Shown piece by piece: positions 36,891 to 47,160 of a stretch of DNA of 64,000 bases. A model generated the notes under the pieces. It saw only the letters and a list, made by a program, of their open reading frames with translations. It had not been told where the DNA came from and searched no databases. The position numbers and the translations under genes were made by a program. The DNA is from Lachnospiraceae bacterium (lineage in GTDB: Bacteria; Bacillota; Clostridia; Lachnospirales; Lachnospiraceae), in contig JAFXCD010000023.1 in assembly GCA_017521605.1 (NCBI GenBank), forward strand, positions 24,326-88,325, in the 5' to 3' direction. Each line of letters starts with the position of its first letter. The stretch's first letter is position 1.

Positions 36891-39800
36891 TTAGCGGATA
36901 ACAAAGACCCAACTATCCATCCAGCGTAAAAACTTATCAACATACTCATAATGCACTGGCCGGCCTGAAATAACCGGATAGAACATTAAGAATAGTATAA
37001 ATGTTGCAAGTGCATAAGCTGATAATACAATATAAAAACTTCTTTTATGTTTTCTAAACCAAGTCCCTTCTTTTAACTGCATGAAACAGTAGCCTATGCT
37101 TAAAGTAATAAACGGAACACTTGGGAAGTAGTGGTATATAAAGGTACAACGACTAACCAAGGTCCAGGGAAGATACTGGGCTAAAAAGCTTACACACAGG
37201 AACATGGCGGTTTTCTGTTTCTTTATTATGGCTAGATAAACAGTATAAATAAGTGCAGGGATACCAGCCCACCACACTAAAGGGTTACCAAAGGAACTGA
37301 TACCCTGTCGGAGTGTTCCTTCCAGCTTATTGGAATAATAGAAAATAGGTCGCTTCATAATAGGCCATTCTATCCAGGTGGAAGAATAGGGGTGTGTTGC
37401 TTCTAAAGCACTATGATATTTAAACATGGTTTCCTGATTTTTTAGCATCTTTTGGAATAAGCCCGGACGATACGCATCCACAAAGGGGATGTAGGATAGC
37501 AGGTATATAACAAAAGGTATTGCTACAAAGAAAATCATACAAAACAGGATGGTTCGCTTTGTGTGTTGGGGAAAAGTCTTAATAATGTATTTATGGGAAA
37601 TACCATTGGAACTTCCTTTGGATGAACGCTTTGCATAGAGATACTCGCGGTAGCGCAAAAGCAGTTGGGCAAAGAAAATAACGGCTAATCCCGCCCCTGC
37701 GTAGGCACCGGTCCATTTGCTGGCGATTCCAAAACCAAAAGCAATGCCGCAGGCACCCAAAGGAAGCCACGTCTTTTCCAAGGTCTTGTCATAAAAGCTT
37801 ATATGGATATATCTTTCCATAAAATAATACATTACAATAATAAAGAAGGTAACAAATACATCAATGGTAGTCAGTCGTGTCTGAGTAAAATGCATAAAAT
37901 CAAAGGCAAAAAGGAAGCATATAAAGGCTCCTAAAGCCCGATTTCTTGTAATATTTCTGCCTAATAAATACATAAAGGGCAACATTAGCACACCAAATAA
38001 TGCTCCGGCAAAACGAAAACCAAAGGGAGTGGTACCAAAAATTCGGGCACTCCAGGAAATCAGTACTTTACCAAAGGGTGGATGGGTATTTTCATAAGTA
38101 GGTAGTCCGTTAATGTATTCATAAGCTGTCCGAGTGTAATAAATCTCATCAAAATAGCAACCGCTTAAGTGGTTGATGGTATCAGGATAAGTATCAGCCT
38201 CATCAAAAAGAGAAGGATAAGCGGAGGTGTTTTGTACAGGGAGGATTTTACCATTTGCATCCTGAAGTACTAATTCACCTATATTAGCATCATCAGTAAG
38301 ATTTGTAATACGAATGGATTTGGCGGGTTCTGCCAGTTCTAGCTTTCCCCAGCTAAATACACTTTTCATGGTAAAGTCCTGAACATGGACCCATTCATTA
38401 GTAGATTCATTTAAAACAGCCAGTGAAAAGTCATTATCCTGTTCATTTAGCAAGTACCAACTTAAACTATTGATAAGCTCTCCGTTTTCAGTAGTCAAAT
38501 CTAAATAGGTATAATAAGGCATAGTGTATTCTGTCTTGGGAGCAGTGGTATTACCCAACTGATAAAAAGCTATCAGAGCATAGAAGAAGGTAATACCAAG
38601 CATGGCAATCCAGTCCCACTTGTTGAAAGGTATAGAGGGACGAGAGGCTACGGGCTCTTTAGGGCTAAGTAATTTTCCTATATTTTCTCCCTTGTTTAGA
38701 ATTGTATTAGATTGCTTTTGTGGGAGGAGTATGGCAGGAAGCTTACCTGCCCGAATAATGCTGCTATAGTAATAAATTGCCGCAACAATCATGAGAAGAG
38801 ATATCACTATAATAGGTGTTGCTGTTGCGTTGTAATTATGTGGGTCATAATGGTATAGTACATGCCATACATTTAGCAGGTGGCTAAAGGAAAATGCCAA
38901 GTAGCTGTATAACCAGAATTTCTTATGGCTTACAACATAAGCCATAAGAAGTAAAATCATACCCGGAAATAAATAACGTTCATGCATACGAACAGAAAAC
39001 AAGAACATCGTAATGATTAAAAAGCTACCGGTCAAAAAGTAACGTTCAGAATGTTTAATTCTTTTAAGGAATAATACTGCAGAAAGGATGGTAAGTAATA
39101 TAATAATTAAAGTTCCTAATTGGGCAAAGGTCAAAAAAAGGAAACTCTTTTCCTGTGAAGACCAGTTTAATCCCCAAAAACTCCAGAAATTGTAGGCATT
39201 TACAGAGATATATGGGTAAGAGCCCAGGGTGCTGCCATATTGCTTTATTACTTTATCCAGCCCATAAGGCATAGCGGCTAAAAGCATACCGGTTACAGCC
39301 AGCAAGCCATGAAAAAGATTGATGTAAAAAGTCTTCCATTGAAAATCCTTGTGAAAAACATGCTCATAAATACCATATAGGAGTAAGGGCGTAAATACTA
39401 AGGTCTGAGGTTTCAATAGGATGCCTAAAGCAAATACATAGTAGGAAGGAATGGTTTTGCCTTGACTAAGTAATAGACTCATGATGACAATTGTTAAAGT
39501 AAATACGGAGTCTACTTGTCCCCACATGGAAGAGTTGATAAATACGGCAGGATTCAATAAGTATAATGCGGAAAGCAGCAAGGCAGTATAACCAGTAAAA
39601 TGCTTTTTACTTGTCATATATAAGATACATCCGGTTGCAATATCACAGAGAATGGCAGGGAGGCGCAATAAGAGCAGACTGGCACCGGATAGGTATTCCA
39701 GATTAAGCCAATTACTAATAGCGCCCAGTACATAAAGAACATACATATAGCCCGGTGGATAATCGGAGAAAACATCCGGAGAGTAAAAATTACTAAAGCC

Positions 39801-39947
39801 CTCAGAAAAAACTCTGGTTGCCCATGATGAAAAACAGGCTGTATCTGTTAGAAAGCCTTTATATGTATAAGCTAAAATGCATCTCAAAATAAGTGAACCA
39901 AAAAAAATAAAGAAAAAATAAGTATTTATTTGTGATTTGTTTTTCAT
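36891..39947 (-). CDS. Tandem GT-C glycosyltransferase: N-terminal GT-C unit fused to PMT-type unit
   Basis: The 1018-aa polytopic protein has two halves. Residues ~1-400 hold about 10 helices with AYTYKGFLTDTACFSSWA and SDYPPGYMYVLYVLG, a GT-C mannosyltransferase pattern. After a linker, residues ~445-1018 are PMT-like: a beta-rich insert (about 490-600), then YENTHPPFGKVLISW with the conserved HPPF.K motif, GFRFAGALFGVLM and LTTIDVFVTFF. Such enzymes take sugars from polyprenyl phosphate and glycosylate proteins or wall polymers outside the membrane. The GT2 at 18648 could supply the lipid-linked sugar. The double GT-C arrangement is unusual. Confidence 0.82.
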   Translation of the reverse strand: MKNKSQINTYFFFIFFGSLILRCILAYTYKGFLTDTACFSSWATRVFSEGFSNFYSPDVFSDYPPGYMYVLYVLGAISNWLNLEYLSGASLLLLRLPAILCDIATGCILYMTSKKHFTGYTALLLSALYLLNPAVFINSSMWGQVDSVFTLTIVIMSLLLSQGKTIPSYYVFALGILLKPQTLVFTPLLLYGIYEHVFHKDFQWKTFYINLFHGLLAVTGMLLAAMPYGLDKVIKQYGSTLGSYPYISVNAYNFWSFWGLNWSSQEKSFLFLTFAQLGTLIIILLTILSAVLFLKRIKHSERYFLTGSFLIITMFLFSVRMHERYLFPGMILLLMAYVVSHKKFWLYSYLAFSFSHLLNVWHVLYHYDPHNYNATATPIIVISLLMIVAAIYYYSSIIRAGKLPAILLPQKQSNTILNKGENIGKLLSPKEPVASRPSIPFNKWDWIAMLGITFFYALIAFYQLGNTTAPKTEYTMPYYTYLDLTTENGELINSLSWYLLNEQDNDFSLAVLNESTNEWVHVQDFTMKSVFSWGKLELAEPAKSIRITNLTDDANIGELVLQDANGKILPVQNTSAYPSLFDEADTYPDTINHLSGCYFDEIYYTRTAYEYINGLPTYENTHPPFGKVLISWSARIFGTTPFGFRFAGALFGVLMLPFMYLLGRNITRNRALGAFICFLFAFDFMHFTQTRLTTIDVFVTFFIIVMYYFMERYIHISFYDKTLEKTWLPLGACGIAFGFGIASKWTGAYAGAGLAVIFFAQLLLRYREYLYAKRSSKGSSNGISHKYIIKTFPQHTKRTILFCMIFFVAIPFVIYLLSYIPFVDAYRPGLFQKMLKNQETMFKYHSALEATHPYSSTWIEWPIMKRPIFYYSNKLEGTLRQGISSFGNPLVWWAGIPALIYTVYLAIIKKQKTAMFLCVSFLAQYLPWTLVSRCTFIYHYFPSVPFITLSIGYCFMQLKEGTWFRKHKRSFYIVLSAYALATFILFLMFYPVISGRPVHYEYVDKFLRWMDSWVFVIR

Positions 39948-40110
39948 AAAGCCCTCCTAAAAAGCGAATACTATTATTATATCAGAGAATGAGGGGGATA
40001 AAAAGAGAAAAAATGTATTAAGATTAAATTAATTATTAAGAAAGAGCATTGTATATTGAAAATAGAACCCATATAATAAGGGGGGGATAAGGCGAAAGGA
40101 GCGAATAAAA

Positions 40111-41277
40111 ATGGCAGGAACAATTATAGATTATATAAATACATATGGGAACCGCTCTTTTTTGGAAGACCCGGTAAATGAAGTGGACAGTTTGATTTTA
40201 TGTCAGTTTGCCTATTTAAAATTTGACGGTATGGTACCGGATGTAAGAGAAAACAAACCTTCTGTGACAATAAAGCAATTATCTCAGCATAAGGATTATG
40301 AGAAGCTTTTTAAGAACACCTGGTTTGTACGAAATAATAAAAGATTGTTTCAGGCAATGTTAGAAAGTAAACGATATGGCGGTCTGAAAATGAACGGATA
40401 TGTGAACATTGTTGAAACAGAGTATGAAACTCAGTTTTCAGCCATTACTTTCTTTTTGGAAGATAGTACAGTTTATGTGGTTTACCGGGGGACGGACGAA
40501 AGCATAGTGGGGTGGAAGGAAGATTTAAATATGGCTTTTATGGATCCCATACCTGGGCAGGCTTATAGTGTGAAGTATCTGAACATGGTGGCAAGTCAGT
40601 TTCATCGTCCGTTCTATGTTGCAGGACACTCTAAGGGAGGGAATCTTGCAGTTTATGCTGCTATGAACTGCAAGAAAGAAATTCAGAACCGAATTATAAA
40701 GATATACAACATGGATGGTCCCAGTTTTCGACCGGAGGTGTTGGATAAATATGATTACGCTGCAGTGAAGGAACGTACGGTAAAGATTATTCCCCACTCT
40801 TCTTTGGTTGGAATGTTGTTTGAGAATACAATGGATTATCGTGTAGTGAAGAGTAAAGCATTGGGTTTATTGCAACATGATCCTTTTAGCTGGCATGTGC
40901 GATATGGGAGATTGGTGGATATAAAACAGGTTCTGGAGGGGCAGAAGTTTATGGATGATACCCTGAATGAATGGATACTGTCAATGGATGAGAAACAGGT
41001 ACGTACCTTTGTGGATACCTTATATCAGGTGATTAGTTCTACGCAAAAGGATAATTTGATAGATTTTTCCGCTGATTGGAGTAATAGTATTAACTGTATG
41101 ATGTCTGCAGTTAAGGAAGTAGACGATGAAACTAAGAAGATGTTGAAAAAAGTTTTAAAAACCTTATTTTATATGGCACAGTTGCGGGTAAAGGATGAGA
41201 TTACCCGCAAACCGAAACAGATTATGGAAAGTATTACACAAAGGATAGAAAGTATTGAAAAAGGGGAGTTCCGCTGA
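40111..41277 (+). CDS. Lipase-like alpha/beta hydrolase (Mbeg1-like, DUF2974)
   Basis: FYVAGHSKGGNLAVYAAM has the nucleophile elbow GHSKG (Ser174), and VYVVYRGTDESIVGWKEDL is the strand-loop before it, the hallmark of Mbeg1-like (DUF2974) hydrolases in Clostridia. There is no signal peptide, so it probably acts in the cytoplasm. The C-terminal ~120 residues are helical and charged. The last 44 bp overlap the end of the convergent amidotransferase gene. Confidence 0.82.
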   Translation: MAGTIIDYINTYGNRSFLEDPVNEVDSLILCQFAYLKFDGMVPDVRENKPSVTIKQLSQHKDYEKLFKNTWFVRNNKRLFQAMLESKRYGGLKMNGYVNIVETEYETQFSAITFFLEDSTVYVVYRGTDESIVGWKEDLNMAFMDPIPGQAYSVKYLNMVASQFHRPFYVAGHSKGGNLAVYAAMNCKKEIQNRIIKIYNMDGPSFRPEVLDKYDYAAVKERTVKIIPHSSLVGMLFENTMDYRVVKSKALGLLQHDPFSWHVRYGRLVDIKQVLEGQKFMDDTLNEWILSMDEKQVRTFVDTLYQVISSTQKDNLIDFSADWSNSINCMMSAVKEVDDETKKMLKKVLKTLFYMAQLRVKDEITRKPKQIMESITQRIESIEKGEFR

Positions 41278-41866
41278 TAGTCGTAATTGCAGAGTGTAAA
41301 CGTTCCGGATGCCATTGGACTCCGAAAATTGGAAGAGTACAGTGAATTAGAGCTTCAATGCAGGAATCTTGGGGACACCACTGGATAGGAATCAGCTCCT
41401 GACCGAGCCGGTTTACTGACTGGTGGTGTCTGCTGTTAACCACGAATTCCGTAGAGTATAGTTGGTGTAGAAAGGAATCTTCTGCAACATAAGTAATATG
41501 ATACAAATCTTGAGATGGTGAAGTATGAATATCAGAAGTACTCATATGTTGAGTAAGAGTACCGCCTAATCCGATATTGATAAGCTGCATCCCTTTACAA
41601 ATCCCCATAATAGGCAGGGAAGCACGGTAAGCTAAATCAAAGACCCTTAATTGAAGCAGATCCAGCTCAGTATCTATATTTAGAGAACCCTGATTGGACT
41701 GTTGAAACAGTTGGGGGGTAATATCGCCACCCCCGGGAAAAATAAGACCGTCACAGGAACCTAATTCTCCCAAGCTCAATGATGTTACATAGGGTATTTG
41801 CAAATCTTCCAGATATTTCTCATAAGAATGTGTATCTTTGGTTCTGCCTACAATTCCAATTTTCAT
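41234..41866 (-). CDS. Class I glutamine amidotransferase-like / gamma-glutamyl-GABA hydrolase family
   Basis: LIFPGGGDITPQLF, MGICKGMQLINIGLGGTL and FGVQWHPERLH carry the triad Cys90, His186 and Glu188 of the PuuD-like peptidase C26 family. These cytoplasmic enzymes hydrolyse gamma-glutamyl bonds. At 210 aa it is a little shorter than PuuD (~254). It stands alone on the minus strand, so the substrate cannot be inferred from neighbours. Confidence 0.85.
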   Translation of the reverse strand: MKIGIVGRTKDTHSYEKYLEDLQIPYVTSLSLGELGSCDGLIFPGGGDITPQLFQQSNQGSLNIDTELDLLQLRVFDLAYRASLPIMGICKGMQLINIGLGGTLTQHMSTSDIHTSPSQDLYHITYVAEDSFLHQLYSTEFVVNSRHHQSVNRLGQELIPIQWCPQDSCIEALIHCTLPIFGVQWHPERLHSAITTISGTPLFQYFLSFV

Positions 41867-42048
41867 AAGATCCCCTTCTCGGATATATTAGATTCACTTA
41901 ATCAGTATATGCAATTTAAATGGAAAAAGCACAGAAGAGACTTAAGAATTTGACTAACTTAAGTTGTTTCATAGAGAAAAATGTGATATGGTTATTCTAT
42001 GGTTTTTATCAGAAATGAACAGTTTTTTCAGGTATTTGGAGGGGGAGT

Positions 42049-44463
42049 ATGAGTTTATTGTGGTATAGAGAGCCGGCAAAAATGTGGGAAGAGGCCATGC
42101 CTTTGGGAAATGGTCGAATAGGGGCTATGGTTTTTGGAAATCCCTGTAATGAGAGGATTCAGGTGAATGAGGAAAGCATCTGGTATGGGGGACCGGTAAA
42201 TCGTATCAATCCGGATTTAAAAAAATATTTGCCTCAGATTAGGGAATTGATTTTCAAAGGGGAAATCAGTAAAGCAGAGCAATTAATGGTTTTGGCCATG
42301 TCAGGATGTCCCAATAGCGTACATCCCTATCAGACACTGGGGGATATACATATTGATTTTACGGGAATAAAGAATGTAACCAACTATAGGAGACAGTTGG
42401 ATTTGGAAAAAGCCTTATGTACCATTACTTTTTGTGCGGAAGGAATACAATATACAAGGGAACTTTTTGTATCAAAACCGGCGGATTGTATGATTATGCG
42501 TATATCAGCAGACTATAAGGGCATGATTTCCTTTTGTGCAAGTCTGGGAAGAGAACGATTTTATGATGGTGTGTCAGCAGATGGTATGCAGGAAATTACC
42601 CTGTATGGCAATACCGGGAGAGGTGGCCGGGAATTTGCCATGAGGCTTCATGCTCGGGCTATAGGTGGCAGCTTAAAGACGATTGGAGAGCATTTGCAGG
42701 TGGAAAACGCAGATGAAGTGATACTGACCTTTACGGCAGATACAGATTATCATTATAGTGCTGAGGAAAAGGATGCTGCTATCGCAGAATATATGATGAA
42801 ACATTCCGAATTGCCGGAGCTGGTAGGATTAGAAGTGAAGTCAAGTTTTGAAATACAGGAAATAAGGATGCAGCAGGGCTTACAGGAACTGCTCACCAAA
42901 AAGATGCATGAGCGTATTGTACGTAGCAAGCAAAAGACTTTTGAAAAGCTTTTGGAGGAACATATTGCAGATTATAGCTCTATGTTTGGAAGAGTGGAAT
43001 TTACACTGGATACAGAGGAGAGCTTTGGAGATATACCTACAGATGAAAGAATTCGTAATGCTTCAAAGGGCATGAAGGATATTAGTTTATCAAAGGAGTA
43101 TTTTGATTTCGGACGATATCTCTTGATTTCCTGCAGTAGAGAGGATGGTTTGCCGGCAAATTTGCAGGGAATCTGGAATAAGGATATGACTCCGCCATGG
43201 GATAGTAAATACACTATTAACATTAATGCACAGATGAATTATTGGTTGGCAGAAAACTGTAATTTATCAGAGTGCCATATGCCTTTGTTTGACTTGCTGG
43301 AAAAACTGGCAAAGAATGGCAGAAAAGTGGCGAGACAGATGTATGGCTGCCGTGGTACAGTAGCACATCACAATACAGATTATCAGGGAGATGCAGTTAC
43401 ACAGGATATGTGGATTCCGGGTTCTTATTGGGTTATGGGAGTGGCATGGTTATGTACTCATCAGTGGAATCACTATGAATATACAAAGGATTTGAATTTT
43501 TTACAGAAGCAGTTTCCTGTTATGTGTGAAGCAGCTTTGTTTTTCCATGACTTTCTAGTAGAAAAAGATGGGTATCTGGTGACTTGTCCTTCCGTTTCGC
43601 CGGAGAATACATATATTTTGTCATCCGGAGAGATGGGAGCTAACGGTTATGGAGTGACCATGGATAATCAGATTCTACGAGATTTATTTACTCAGTGTGA
43701 GAAGGCATATCAGGTTCTGGTGAATGAGCAGGCATTGTCCGAAGAAGTATTGGGGAACTTAAGTATTGCAGAGATTGAGGACATAGAAGGCTTTATCAAT
43801 AAAACCGTAGAAATCTGTAAAAAGCTGAAAACCACACAAATTAGTAAGAGGGGAACTATTATGGAGTGGCAGGAGGACTACGAAGAAGCAGAGCCCGGAC
43901 ATCGTCATATTTCCCATTTGTATGGTTTGCATCCATCGGAACAGATTACCATGGATAGGACGCCGGAACTTGCAAAGGCTGCAGCAAAGACCTTGGAATA
44001 TCGATTAGCGCATGGTGGCGGACATACCGGCTGGAGCCGGGCATGGATTATAAATCACTATGCAAAGCTGTGGGATGGAGAAAAGGCTTACGAGCATATG
44101 GAGCAATTGCTGGAACATTCTACATACCCCAATATGTTTGATAAGCATCCGCCGTTCCAGATTGATGGTAATTTGGGTGCTACAGCAGCTATGGCAGAAA
44201 TGATTGTGCAGAGTACGGCAGAGAGAGTGGTATTATTACCGGCATTACCCAAAGCATGGAATACAGGTGCTATGAAAGGTCTTTGTATAAAAGGAAATGC
44301 TCGGGTGGATATTTATTGGGAGCAAGGTAAATTGAGTAAGTGTTATATTCGAGCTAATAGTAAATTGAAAACCGACTTACGTTATGGAATGCATAGTATT
44401 CAAATTGCATTAGAGGAAGGGGAGGAAAGAGTGTATACCTCCAAGGATTTTTTGTTAAAGTGA
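42049..44463 (+). CDS. GH95 glycoside hydrolase (alpha-L-fucosidase or galactosidase)
   Basis: The start LWYREPAKMWEEAMPLGNGR, GAMVFGNPCNERIQVNEESIWYGGP, the central NLQGIWNKDMTPPWDSKYTININAQMNYW and C-terminal GHTGWSRAWIINHYAKLWDGEKAY are GH95 signatures. GH95 enzymes are inverting and remove L-fucose or L-galactose from host or plant glycans. No signal peptide is seen, so it would act on imported oligosaccharides. GGAGGGGGAG precedes the ATG. The downstream YfhO-like gene begins 7 bp after it. Confidence 0.92.
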   Translation: MSLLWYREPAKMWEEAMPLGNGRIGAMVFGNPCNERIQVNEESIWYGGPVNRINPDLKKYLPQIRELIFKGEISKAEQLMVLAMSGCPNSVHPYQTLGDIHIDFTGIKNVTNYRRQLDLEKALCTITFCAEGIQYTRELFVSKPADCMIMRISADYKGMISFCASLGRERFYDGVSADGMQEITLYGNTGRGGREFAMRLHARAIGGSLKTIGEHLQVENADEVILTFTADTDYHYSAEEKDAAIAEYMMKHSELPELVGLEVKSSFEIQEIRMQQGLQELLTKKMHERIVRSKQKTFEKLLEEHIADYSSMFGRVEFTLDTEESFGDIPTDERIRNASKGMKDISLSKEYFDFGRYLLISCSREDGLPANLQGIWNKDMTPPWDSKYTININAQMNYWLAENCNLSECHMPLFDLLEKLAKNGRKVARQMYGCRGTVAHHNTDYQGDAVTQDMWIPGSYWVMGVAWLCTHQWNHYEYTKDLNFLQKQFPVMCEAALFFHDFLVEKDGYLVTCPSVSPENTYILSSGEMGANGYGVTMDNQILRDLFTQCEKAYQVLVNEQALSEEVLGNLSIAEIEDIEGFINKTVEICKKLKTTQISKRGTIMEWQEDYEEAEPGHRHISHLYGLHPSEQITMDRTPELAKAAAKTLEYRLAHGGGHTGWSRAWIINHYAKLWDGEKAYEHMEQLLEHSTYPNMFDKHPPFQIDGNLGATAAMAEMIVQSTAERVVLLPALPKAWNTGAMKGLCIKGNARVDIYWEQGKLSKCYIRANSKLKTDLRYGMHSIQIALEEGEERVYTSKDFLLK

Positions 44464-44470
44464 GGATGGA

Positions 44471-47011
44471 ATGATGGAGGCTTGGCAGAAACTGAAAAGG
44501 GGAATCAGAGTACAATGGAATCCTGTTTTGTTTGCAGCATGGGCAATACCTAGTGGTATTATGTTTCTCTTGTTTATTATAAATAGTATATATCCTTTTG
44601 GAGACAGAAGTTTCCTGTTTTCCGATATGTATCATCAGTATATGCCGTTTTTTACAGAATTTGTTGAAAAGGTAAGAGCAGGAGAACCTTTGTATTATTC
44701 CTGGAATGTGGGAATAGGGTCTAATTTTCTGGCACTATATGTATATTATTTGGCAAGTCCCCTACATTGGTTGGCTTTTTTGGTTCCACAGTCTCATTTA
44801 ATGGAGTTTATGAGTTATTTGGTGATTGTGAAGGTGGGATTGTGTGGTTTGACTTTTTGTGCTTATTTAAGAAAGCATTTTCAGACAGAGTCAGTTACGA
44901 CGGTGTTGTTTGCCATATTTTATGCTCTTTCCGGATATATGGCAGCCTATAATTGGAATATTATGTGGCTGGATTGTATCATTTTGTTTCCTCTGATCAT
45001 ATGGGGACTGGAAAAATTGGTAAAAGAAGGGAAGCCTGTTTTATATTGTATTACCTTAGCACTTAGTATTTTTACCAATTTTTATATATCCATTATGATA
45101 TGCATTTTTTTAGTGTTGTATTTTATATCTTTGCTGTTTACAGAGGAACGTTATGTAAAACCATGCTGGCAGTTTGCTTTATATTCATTGTTGGCAGGGG
45201 CATTGGCAGCAGTTTTGCTGATTCCGGAAGTTTGTGCGATTATAGCTACGGATTTTGGCGCAATGGAATTCCCCAAAGAAATCCGTTCTTATTTTTCAAT
45301 TTTGGATGAATTGGCAAGACACCAGATGTGTGTTACTACAGAACGCCAGTTGGAGCATTGGCCCAATATTTATTGTGGTGTGGCAGTGATGTTACTGGTA
45401 CCTTTGTTTGCAATTTGTGATAAAATTGCCATTAAAAGGCGATTTGTAATGCTGGGACTGACGATTGTAATGTTGTTTAGCTTCTCCATAAATATATTGG
45501 ATTTTATCTGGCACGGGTTGAATTATCCGGATTCTCTTCCGGCCAGACAATCCTTTATTTATATTTTTCTGATTTTAGTTATGAGCTTTGAGGCATTTAC
45601 CTATATTCGCGAAATGGACAAGAACAAAATAGTATATTGCTTTATGGGAGCAGTGGCGTTTTTATTGTTTTGTGAGAAATTTGTAGAGGATAAGGATATC
45701 TCTTTGGGCTTGGAAGCCTTGAGTATGGCATTTCTGGCAGTATATGCAATGATTTTGTACTATTATCATCATTATAGAGAGCATGAGTGGCAGAAGGCTT
45801 TATGTGTAGCGGGATTTGTATTGATAGGTGTGGAAGCAGGAATTAATACTTATAATACCAGTATAGGAACAGTAAGCAGAACAGGATATTTGAATCCAAT
45901 TAAAGATTATGAAGTTCTGTATAAATATGCAAAAGAGCAAACGGATGGTTTTTTTCGCATAGAGAAATTTGAACGGAGAACCAAAAATGATGCAATATTG
46001 GCCGGTTATCCCAGTGCCTCTTTGTTTTCTTCCACTATGAATTCTTCCGTGGCGAATCTTTATAAAGCATTAGGTATGCGTCATAGTAAAGTGTATTATG
46101 CTTTTGATGGGGCTACAGCATTGACTTCGGCGATGTTAAACGTAGAGTATATGTTCGGAGATACAGAAAAAGGAATGCAAAACGAAGCATCCAAAGCAGA
46201 GGATAAGCTGTATACGGCCGTAACAGAGAGTGGAGAGGTTACCTTATATCAATGCAATTATACTTTACCGTTTGGATATGTTGTACCTTTGGATTTTGAG
46301 ATGCCGGATACCCAAGGGCGTGATCCTTTGAAGCTTCAGAATGAAATTGTAAAGAAGCTTGGAATCAAAGATAATCTGTTTATCAGAGCCAATACCAAGA
46401 AAGAGAAAGAGGATTTGCTATTGGTAGCGGATAAAACTACTTACTATTATGCGGTAAATGGAAGAGGAAATACAGAGCTGGATTTTAGCGGTGATTACGG
46501 AACTAAGGATTTTAAAGATTTGAAAAATAATAGTGTTATGTATGTGGGATATTTGGAGCAGGGAAGTAAAATACGTATTGAGAATGGTGATGAAGAAGAT
46601 GATACTCCAAGTGTAGATATAGTGGTGTATAGAATGAATCTTAATGTATTGAATGAAGCCCTGAATATGCTTTCACAGCAGCATATGGAAGATGTGAAAT
46701 ATGACAGCAATCATATTTCCGGACGTATCTCAATGGAAAAGCAAGGTAAGCTGTTATTGTCTGTACCCTATGAAGAGGGGTGGACAGCAATGGTGAATGG
46801 TAATGAAGTAGAAATTGAATTATTCGCTGATTGTTTAATAACCATACCATTAGAGCCGGGAGAGTACGAGATTGCTTTGGAGTATGATCCTAAAGGAAGA
46901 AAAGAAGGTATTCTAATCAGTTTTTGTGCATTAGTATTGTTTGGAGCTTTGCTGATAAGGAATAAAAAGACAGGTAATATAGTAGTGGATGAAGAGAGAG
47001 AAACAAAATAA
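44471..47011 (+). CDS. YfhO family membrane protein
   Basis: The protein has about 12 helices in residues ~20-460, with FSDMYHQYMPFFTEFVEKVRAGEPLYYSWNVGIGSNFLALYVYY, the diagnostic YfhO N-terminal loop, then a ~380-residue soluble C-terminal domain and a last helix. YfhO proteins are GT-C-like and glycosylate lipoteichoic acid or other wall polymers from lipid-linked sugars in Bacilli. A second ATG lies one codon downstream. Its link with the GH95 gene is only positional. Confidence 0.85.
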   Translation: MMEAWQKLKRGIRVQWNPVLFAAWAIPSGIMFLLFIINSIYPFGDRSFLFSDMYHQYMPFFTEFVEKVRAGEPLYYSWNVGIGSNFLALYVYYLASPLHWLAFLVPQSHLMEFMSYLVIVKVGLCGLTFCAYLRKHFQTESVTTVLFAIFYALSGYMAAYNWNIMWLDCIILFPLIIWGLEKLVKEGKPVLYCITLALSIFTNFYISIMICIFLVLYFISLLFTEERYVKPCWQFALYSLLAGALAAVLLIPEVCAIIATDFGAMEFPKEIRSYFSILDELARHQMCVTTERQLEHWPNIYCGVAVMLLVPLFAICDKIAIKRRFVMLGLTIVMLFSFSINILDFIWHGLNYPDSLPARQSFIYIFLILVMSFEAFTYIREMDKNKIVYCFMGAVAFLLFCEKFVEDKDISLGLEALSMAFLAVYAMILYYYHHYREHEWQKALCVAGFVLIGVEAGINTYNTSIGTVSRTGYLNPIKDYEVLYKYAKEQTDGFFRIEKFERRTKNDAILAGYPSASLFSSTMNSSVANLYKALGMRHSKVYYAFDGATALTSAMLNVEYMFGDTEKGMQNEASKAEDKLYTAVTESGEVTLYQCNYTLPFGYVVPLDFEMPDTQGRDPLKLQNEIVKKLGIKDNLFIRANTKKEKEDLLLVADKTTYYYAVNGRGNTELDFSGDYGTKDFKDLKNNSVMYVGYLEQGSKIRIENGDEEDDTPSVDIVVYRMNLNVLNEALNMLSQQHMEDVKYDSNHISGRISMEKQGKLLLSVPYEEGWTAMVNGNEVEIELFADCLITIPLEPGEYEIALEYDPKGRKEGILISFCALVLFGALLIRNKKTGNIVVDEERETK

Positions 47012-47026
47012 TTTATGAAAAGAAAT

Positions 47027-47058
47027 ATAATAATCCGGTTGCAAAATCGGATTATTAT
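47027..47058 (+). terminator. Hairpin after the YfhO gene
   Basis: An 11-bp stem ATAATAATCCG/CGGATTATTAT (47027-47037 with 47048-47058) with a 10-nt loop lies 16 bp after the stop. It has no T-tract and overlaps the start of the next promoter. Confidence 0.55.
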
Positions 47059-47081
47059 GCTATAATGTAAGTGCTTACATT
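47059..47081 (+). promoter_or_regulatory. Extended -10 promoter overlapped by a LacI-type palindromic operator
   Basis: TGCTATAAT gives an extended -10 (TATAAT 47061-47066). It is overlapped by the perfect 18-bp palindrome AATGTAAGTGCTTACATT (47064-47081). The core TGTAAG-TG-CTTACA differs from an ideal cre/LacI site (central CG) by one central base. Repression of the KDPG aldolase/KDG kinase operon by a LacI-family protein such as KdgR or CcpA is likely. Confidence 0.6.
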
Positions 47082-47160
47082 TTGAAAGAATGTATATTTT
47101 TTTGTTTGGTGGTAAGAATTAACAAAAGGATATTGTAGAAACAGGATGGAGGATTAGGTA

